NCBI RefSeq assembly: GCF_029688925.1
Contig: NZ_JARUKY010000020.1
Span: 17,513 to 81,512, forward strand
DNA: 64,000 bases
Direction: 5' to 3'
Source: Evansella sp. AB-P1
Lineage (GTDB): Bacteria; Bacillota; Bacilli; Bacillales; Salisediminibacteriaceae
Shown here: piece after piece, positions 58,856 through 64,000 of the stretch
How the letters are laid out: each line of letters begins with the position of its first letter
Numbering within the stretch: position 1 is the first letter of the stretch
Position numbers and translations under genes: made by a program
Notes under the pieces: generated by a model
Told to the model about the DNA's origin: nothing
The model's database searches: none
What the model saw: the letters and a program-made list of their open reading frames with translations, nothing else

Positions 58856-58886
58856 AAAGATGGATGATCTACTCATCCATCTTTTT
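58856..58886. terminator. Bidirectional terminator between endonuclease and methylase genes
   Basis: AAAGATGGATGA (58856-58867) pairs perfectly with TCATCCATCTTT (58873-58884). T's follow on the + strand and A's precede it. Confidence 0.9.
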
Positions 58887-58914
58887 CGTTATAAAATATC
58901 AAATGTCATTTATG

Positions 58915-60708
58915 TCAATAGTTGGTGATGATTAATTCTTTCCCCATTTTACGTGATGTATGATTAGAGTTTGCAGTATTGTATCTCCACGTTTCTTCGT
59001 GGACATTTGCCCAAGAATAAAGGTGTTTTATTTCTTCACAATTATCATACGTAAGGCAGAATTTATAATTTGTGTTTCTTAAAAGCTCTAATAATTCAAG
59101 ATGATCTTCTTCCGTAAAAGAATGGAGATAAGCTCTTTTTTGATCAGCCTTAAAATAAGGAGGATCAACGAAAAGGAAGACAGATTCATATTCCGTTGGT
59201 GACGTAATCACGTCTCTAAAATGGAGATTCGTCATCCTTGCATGCTGTAGCTTTTCACCTGCAGTACGTATCCTTTCAGGCCATTTATCTGGTTGAACAC
59301 TTTTTATTGGATGAAACCCAAAATTGGGCTTATTCATAATCCCACTATAAGCGGTTCTGTTTATAACAAAAAATCTAAATGCGATATCAAAATTACTTGT
59401 AGGCTGTTGCCCCTTCAACTGTTCAAAGTATTCTTTAGAAGGTTGTACATCTTTAACTGCTTCACACAGTTGTTCACGCAACGTTTCATTAGCCATTATT
59501 TCGTAAGTAATCATTAACTCTCTGTCTATATCATTTATCCAATTACTTTGTACAAGTGGTTTCCCAAAAAATACGGCTCCCCCACCTAAAAAGGGTTCAC
59601 GGAATTCATCATGATCAACATTCTGAAAAAAAGGTGCGATTCGTTTAAGGGCACGAAATTTACTTCCAGGATAACGCAACGGTGGACTGACTTTTTCAAG
59701 AATGTTATTTGATACAGCTTTCATTACTTCAAACGTTACCTTTTCCTCTTTTACTTCTATCTCGTTAGTACTGAATAAAGATAATTGTTCCCCGTCACTA
59801 TTAACCATGCTTTCACTTTCTTGTTTTTCTTCACTAACAGTATCAGAATCACCTATAAAAAGAGGATAATTTGTTATCACTACTTCATTTCCTGTTTTTC
59901 TTTTATTTTCGTTATCTCTAGAATTATCTAATCGATAGTAAAAATTAAGGTCATATATATAAGCCCAATTATATAGTTCTCTTATTTCATCACAATCATC
60001 ATAAGTTAAGAAAAAATAATGTTCCGTATCCTTCACGACTTCCGCTAATCGTAAATGATCTTCATGCGTAAAGGAACATACGTAATGGCTTTCTTGTTTT
60101 GCCTTGAAATATGGTGGGTCTAAAAATAGGAGTGTTTTATTTCCTCTAGGAGGTGCTTTAATTACATCTTCAAAGTCTATATTTGTTATTTTTACCCCTT
60201 CAAGCTTCTTACCACAAGGTATAATTCTTTCTTTCCATCGATGAGGTGGTAAGCTTCTTTTTGGCCTATATCCCCATGAAGGGCTTTTCATCTTACCACT
60301 AAAGGAGGTTCGGTTAAGGTAGTAAAACTTATACACTCTTTCAAGAAGAGTTTGAGGCTCTAAATTTTTTACCTCTTGATATTTTTCTTTCGTAGCTTCC
60401 ATTTCGTTTTCAAAAAGCGTAAGGAGTTCATTTCGATTCTCTTCATCGCTAATATATTGAAGGGTTAATACTAAGTCTTCGTAGAGGTCATTGATCCAGT
60501 TATAGGTTGATTTCGGCTTGGACCAAAATATGGCCCCTCCCCCAAAGAATGGCTCTCTATATTCGTCATACTCTACAGCATCAAGAAATGGCTGGAGTTT
60601 TTTTATAGCATAATATTTACCACCTGGATATCGAAAAGGTAGTAATGTTTTTGAACTATTACTTTTATTACTTTCTATTTCTGTTTCCATTAACGTTTGT
60701 GTCATCAT
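58915..60708 (-). CDS. Fused double N6-adenine DNA methyltransferase (two D12-class domains)
   Basis: A 597-residue protein made of two complete Dam-like (MethyltransfD12, alpha-class) domains. Domain 1 (about 25-285) has FRYPGGKYYAIKKL, REPFFGGGAIFW and LLFLDPPYFKA. Domain 2 (about 338-597) has LRYPGSKFRALKRI, REPFLGGGAVFF and FLFVDPPYFKAD. An acidic linker joins them. The two SAM and DPPY motifs suggest that each half methylates adenine in one strand of an asymmetric site, as in M.FokI-type enzymes. ATG 60708 follows AGGCGGTG. It is convergent with the putative endonuclease gene. Confidence 0.88.
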   Translation of the reverse strand: MMTQTLMETEIESNKSNSSKTLLPFRYPGGKYYAIKKLQPFLDAVEYDEYREPFFGGGAIFWSKPKSTYNWINDLYEDLVLTLQYISDEENRNELLTLFENEMEATKEKYQEVKNLEPQTLLERVYKFYYLNRTSFSGKMKSPSWGYRPKRSLPPHRWKERIIPCGKKLEGVKITNIDFEDVIKAPPRGNKTLLFLDPPYFKAKQESHYVCSFTHEDHLRLAEVVKDTEHYFFLTYDDCDEIRELYNWAYIYDLNFYYRLDNSRDNENKRKTGNEVVITNYPLFIGDSDTVSEEKQESESMVNSDGEQLSLFSTNEIEVKEEKVTFEVMKAVSNNILEKVSPPLRYPGSKFRALKRIAPFFQNVDHDEFREPFLGGGAVFFGKPLVQSNWINDIDRELMITYEIMANETLREQLCEAVKDVQPSKEYFEQLKGQQPTSNFDIAFRFFVINRTAYSGIMNKPNFGFHPIKSVQPDKWPERIRTAGEKLQHARMTNLHFRDVITSPTEYESVFLFVDPPYFKADQKRAYLHSFTEEDHLELLELLRNTNYKFCLTYDNCEEIKHLYSWANVHEETWRYNTANSNHTSRKMGKELIITNY

Positions 60709-60886
60709 GTACACCGCCTATTCCTAACATTATATATAGCTCGTCTATATATAACAAATACTAATTTTATCATAAAAAAACGTAGTTTGGGGAGGAATAG
60801 TAGGAAGATTTTCACGTCGTAAAAGGAATGAAATGAACGAGACAATATTATCCAATACTGTGTCTTTAAATGATGAACCATACGAA

Positions 60887-61804
60887 TTAAACTGTAAAAG
60901 TAGAAAAATCTTCAGCAATAAAGGTGTTACTGAAAATAGACTTTGCTTCCAATAATAATTGCCCTAAATCTTCCTGTTGGTATCTTGAACTAATGTGATT
61001 GAGAATTAATTCATTAACTCCAGCTAAATTGGCAACTTTTGCAGCATCTTTCGTGGTGGAATGGAAGTATGTGTAAGCAATTTCCTCATCTACACTTGAA
61101 AAGGTTGCTTCATGAACTAACGTATTAGCTCCTTTAGCAAGGTGAATGGCATTTTCAGACAATCGTGTATCTCCTATAATGGCTATTATTTTTCCTTTTT
61201 TAGGGAGACCAATGAAATCTTTCCCCTGAAAAATACGACCATCTGGTAAAATCACTTCTTCCCCTTTTTTAAGCCTTTCGTAGACAGGACCAGGTGGAAT
61301 TCCAGCATCTTTCACTTTTGAAATAAGCAGAGGACCAGGTAGATCTTTCTGTTGGATTCTAAATCCGTAAGATGGTATTCCATGAATTAATTCACGCGTT
61401 TTTACAATAAAAAAATCATCTTCATATACGATTCCGTCTTCTTCAATTTCTTCAATATGTAGTGGGTAATTTATGTGACTAGTACTTATACGAATAGATG
61501 TTTCAACAAATTCACGGATCCCTTTTGGCCCAATAATCGTCAAAGGTGATTCACCACCTTGAAAGGAACGACTACCTAATAGTCCAGGTAATCCAAAGAT
61601 ATGATCACCATGCAAATGTGTTATAAATATTTTTTCCATTTTTCTCAGTTTAATTGATGTATGTAAAATATGGTGCTGAGTAGCTTCTCCACAATCAAAC
61701 AACCAAATTGCACTTTCCTTATTCATTAAATGTAACGCTAAAGAAGCAACATTTCGATGTTTGGCAGGGACACCAGAACCAGTACCTAAAAACGTAAATT
61801 TCAT
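60887..61804 (-). CDS. rnz: Ribonuclease Z
   Basis: Zinc endonuclease that trims the 3' trailer of tRNA precursors lacking encoded CCA. The 305 residues begin MKFTFLGTGSGVPAKHRNVAS. The metal site HLHGDHIFGLPGLLGSR is near residue 63. An exosite arm with PGPLLISKVKDAGIPPGP follows at about 155-175. IIGDTR and HEATFSSVDEE come near 210-235, and HSTTKDAAKVA near 247. The family length is normal. A minus-strand gene; the BCCT transporter gene lies upstream on the same strand behind its own terminator. Confidence 0.95.
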   Translation of the reverse strand: MKFTFLGTGSGVPAKHRNVASLALHLMNKESAIWLFDCGEATQHHILHTSIKLRKMEKIFITHLHGDHIFGLPGLLGSRSFQGGESPLTIIGPKGIREFVETSIRISTSHINYPLHIEEIEEDGIVYEDDFFIVKTRELIHGIPSYGFRIQQKDLPGPLLISKVKDAGIPPGPVYERLKKGEEVILPDGRIFQGKDFIGLPKKGKIIAIIGDTRLSENAIHLAKGANTLVHEATFSSVDEEIAYTYFHSTTKDAAKVANLAGVNELILNHISSRYQQEDLGQLLLEAKSIFSNTFIAEDFSTFTV

Positions 61805-61832
61805 TCCTTATCCCCCTTTTGCTTACAGTAGT

Positions 61833-61864
61833 ATAAAAATACCGGGTGGAAAAACCCCGGTATT
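61833..61864 (-). terminator. Terminator of the BCCT transporter gene
   Basis: On the minus strand AATACCGGG pairs with CCCGGTATT, followed by TTTT. Coordinates of the arms are 61838-61846 and 61856-61864. Confidence 0.88.
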
Positions 61865-61877
61865 CATTAAAATAACT

Positions 61878-63428
61878 TTAAGTAGGATTTACTTGTTCAT
61901 CATCATCTTTAAGTGTGAACTTTTTTCTTTTTTCTTCCTTACGTGGCACTTTTTTCGGCAATATTTCTGCTTTAAAAGCCTTTAGCATGGAGAAAGACGT
62001 GAAAAACAGGACAATTGTTAGTGGAAATGCGCTTACAATAATCCCAGTTTGCATCGCCTCTAATCCCCCGGAAGCAAGTAATACAACTGCTGATGCAGCT
62101 AGTATTAATCCCCATATATATTTTACGATATTAGGTGGTTCAGTACTACCATTTGTCGTTTGCATACCAAGTACAAAAGTAGCGGAATCTGCAGATGTAA
62201 TAAAGAACGTGCTAATGAGAAAGATTGTAATGAATGCAAGGATGCCACTTAATGGCATTTGTTCGAATACATAAAATAGGGCAGTTTCAAGGGTTTGCCC
62301 AGAAATATTTAACCCTAGATTGTATTCATAAAAAATACCTGTTCCACCAAAGACACAGAACCATAATGTACATACGATGGTTGGAACCACAAGTACGGCA
62401 ACAACGAATTCTCTTACTGTTCTTCCTTTAGATACACGAGCAATAAAAGTGCCAACAAAAGGTGCCCATGCTATCCACCAGGCCCAGTAAAATATTGTCC
62501 AACCCTGTAACCAAGCAGCATTACCAGAATCAAAAGGAGAAAGACGTAATCCCATAGCCGGCAAGTTTTGAATGTAACTTCCAAAGGTGGTTGTAAACAA
62601 ATCTAATAAAAATATTGTCGGCCCAAGTATTAAAACAGCAGCAAATAAAATGACTGCTAATATCATGTTCGTATTACTTAAGTATTTAATCCCTTTCTTG
62701 ATTCCAGTTCCTGCACTAATAAGGAAAAGAACCGTTACAATAGAGATAATAATGAATTGAATACTAAAATTATTTGGCATCCCTGTTAAATAACTCAGTC
62801 CACCGTTTATTTGAGCTGCTCCTAGCCCAAGTGAGGCACAGACACCGAATATTGTTGCAAATACAGCCACAATATCAATAATGATACCAGTACGACCTTT
62901 TACTTTATCTCCTAATATGGGATAAAGTGTAGCACTCATTAAACCTGGCAATCCTTTTCTAAATTTAAAGTAAGCTAGAGCTAAAGCGATCGTTGCATAA
63001 ATAGCCCATGCGTGAAATCCCCAATGAAGATATGTGTATCGTAAGCTCATAATGGCGGCATCACTAGTATTTCCTTCAATAAAGGGTGGGTTTGCATAGT
63101 GAGAAATAGGTTCAGAAACGCCGAAAAATAATAAGCCTATACCCATGCCTGCACTAAATAACATAGCAAACCAAGTCCCACGGCTAAATTCAGGTTTATC
63201 CTCGTCTTTACCTAATTTAATTTTTCCATACTTACTAAAAATAAGGAACAGGGCGAACACTAAAAAGAAAGTGGCAGATAGTTGGTAAAACCAACCAAAG
63301 TTATGCATAAAAAAACTTAATGTAACATTCATGACCCCTTCCAAATGGCCTGGTGCAATAACTCCCCAAAGGACAAATGCTAGTGCCATAACAAGAGAAA
63401 TCCAAAATACTTTCGTTACTTTGTTCAT
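61878..63428 (-). CDS. opuD: BCCT-family glycine betaine/choline/carnitine transporter
   Basis: Secondary transporter of compatible solutes of the BCCT family, 516 residues with twelve predicted helices. Visible signatures are GMGIGLLFFGVSEPISHYA near residue 95, the Trp-rich segment IFYWAWWIAWAPFVGTFIAR near 320 (substrate box), and SKGRTVREFV. The charged C-terminal tail (KKVPRKEEKRKKF) may sense osmotic strength, as in BetP. It is closest in type to Bacillus OpuD, but the substrate cannot be assigned from sequence. GGAGGAGG precedes the ATG. Confidence 0.92.
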   Translation of the reverse strand: MNKVTKVFWISLVMALAFVLWGVIAPGHLEGVMNVTLSFFMHNFGWFYQLSATFFLVFALFLIFSKYGKIKLGKDEDKPEFSRGTWFAMLFSAGMGIGLLFFGVSEPISHYANPPFIEGNTSDAAIMSLRYTYLHWGFHAWAIYATIALALAYFKFRKGLPGLMSATLYPILGDKVKGRTGIIIDIVAVFATIFGVCASLGLGAAQINGGLSYLTGMPNNFSIQFIIISIVTVLFLISAGTGIKKGIKYLSNTNMILAVILFAAVLILGPTIFLLDLFTTTFGSYIQNLPAMGLRLSPFDSGNAAWLQGWTIFYWAWWIAWAPFVGTFIARVSKGRTVREFVVAVLVVPTIVCTLWFCVFGGTGIFYEYNLGLNISGQTLETALFYVFEQMPLSGILAFITIFLISTFFITSADSATFVLGMQTTNGSTEPPNIVKYIWGLILAASAVVLLASGGLEAMQTGIIVSAFPLTIVLFFTSFSMLKAFKAEILPKKVPRKEEKRKKFTLKDDDEQVNPT

Positions 63429-63649
63429 AAAAGTAATCCTCCTCCTTTGTAGGTAGTCTTTGAAAGGAGGTGATTTTTATACTTTAACATTATAAATTTG
63501 ATGTAAGGAGGAACTAAAGTGCTCTTGAAGTTGGTTTAAAATTAGGGAAACCATTAGTTAAATGGAATGATTGTTCTTATAATTGAGGGACAGTAGAGAG
63601 AAGCTAAAATATATGTAGAAAATAGAGCTTATAATCTCTAGCTTTACTG
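63429..63649. other. Upstream region of the BCCT gene
   Basis: AT-rich spacer between the transporter gene and the next repeat. It contains the transporter's ribosome site and presumably its promoter. No gene or RNA was recognised. Confidence 0.3.
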
Positions 63650-63960
63650 AACCACCTTTATTTTCAGGTAGACCACACATGCAAGTGGATATTTGCACCA
63701 TGGGGGATGATAATACTCATATGGAAGTTCATCCGTTTTATGCGGAACAATTATGCCTAAGGGCAGCCCACGTCCTGTGGGCAACGCCTCAGACTCCACA
63801 CTATACATTTTGTATACTGCTAAAGTACATGGGTCCTGTCTCTGCCTCTGCAAGTGTTGCTTTGTTGTTATGTGCGTCGAGACAACTCGAAGTTTATTCG
63901 TGAAGCATATGCTCGTCACTGGAGTCGCGGCCCTCCACTCCGGTAGCCTATTTTCGCGTA
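63650..63960 (-). repeat. Interspersed repeat, near full-length copy in reverse orientation
   Basis: On the minus strand it has the arms CTCCAGTGACGAGCATATGC, CTTCGAGTTGTCTCGACGCA, GTGTGGAGTCTGAGGC, inner hairpin GCCCAC-AGGAC-GTGGGC (63766-63782, perfect) and the tail CCCCCATGGTGCAAA. The 5' half of the core is missing: GAGGC runs straight into GTTGCC, as if deleted between two direct GTTGCC repeats. Together with the copies at 1-242 it places the family at both ends of the window. Confidence 0.82.
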
Positions 63961-63964
63961 GTAT

Positions 63965-64000
63965 AAAAAAAGATGAACTTCCGATAAAGGAAGTTCATCT
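63965..64000 (-). terminator. Terminator of a gene beyond the right edge
   Basis: AGATGAACTTCC (63971-63982) pairs with GGAAGTTCATCT (63989-64000). The preceding AAAAAA makes the T-run on the minus strand, so it ends a minus-strand transcript entering from outside the window. Confidence 0.8.

Overview
This window comes from a low-GC, Gram-positive, spore-forming bacterium of the Bacillaceae. Evidence for this is the oriC-proximal gene order mnmE-mnmG-rsmG-noc-soj-spo0J, a yyaC-type sporulation gene, the rpsF-ssb-rpsR cluster, the complete walRKHIJ-htrA locus and perfect Bacillus parS sites. Almost every gene from 0.6 to 35 kb lies on the + strand. This fits leading-strand transcription away from an origin lying just before base 1. 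The genus cannot be fixed from sequence alone; the repeat families and tRNA-spacer sequences suggest one of the alkaliphile-like Bacillaceae lineages (inference).

Layout. 0-8 kb: a DnaA-box cluster, tRNA-modification genes (mnmE, mnmG), rsmG, and the chromosome-segregation genes noc, soj and spo0J with two perfect parS sites. 8-13 kb: membrane proteins, yyaC and ychF. 13-19.5 kb: rpsF-ssb-rpsR, yybS-gdpP-rplI and dnaC. 20-24.3 kb: a chemoreceptor, purA behind a PurR-type control region, and five tRNA genes (Glu, initiator Met, Asp, Phe, Thr). 25-35 kb: a LysM-G5-M23 cell-wall peptidase, then walR-walK-walH-walI-walJ-htrA, a CxxH/CxxC microprotein and rlmH among several perfect DnaA boxes. This core block ends near 35 kb.

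35-64 kb is accessory in character, with mixed strands. It holds a second, divergent RlmH-family gene, a Fic protein, two AraC-type regulators, an EAL protein, a GH4 glycosidase, a 7TM-DISM histidine kinase whose gene overlaps a convergent NarL-type regulator gene, a 2,342-residue wall-anchored protein with fifteen 80-residue repeats, mqo, the alternative (nor)spermidine pathway pair, a candidate restriction-modification system with a double adenine methylase, RNase Z and a BCCT transporter.

An interspersed repeat family runs through the window, with seven core copies plus partial copies. Its core folds into hairpins with a conserved five-base loop and compensatory stem changes. Read on the complementary strand, the loops match what I remember of the Bacillaceae-1 RNA motif. 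The other most notable items are the candidate R-M locus, a hairpin-dense leader ending in an intrinsic terminator before the polyamine genes, and the paired rlmH genes with different C-terminal ends.
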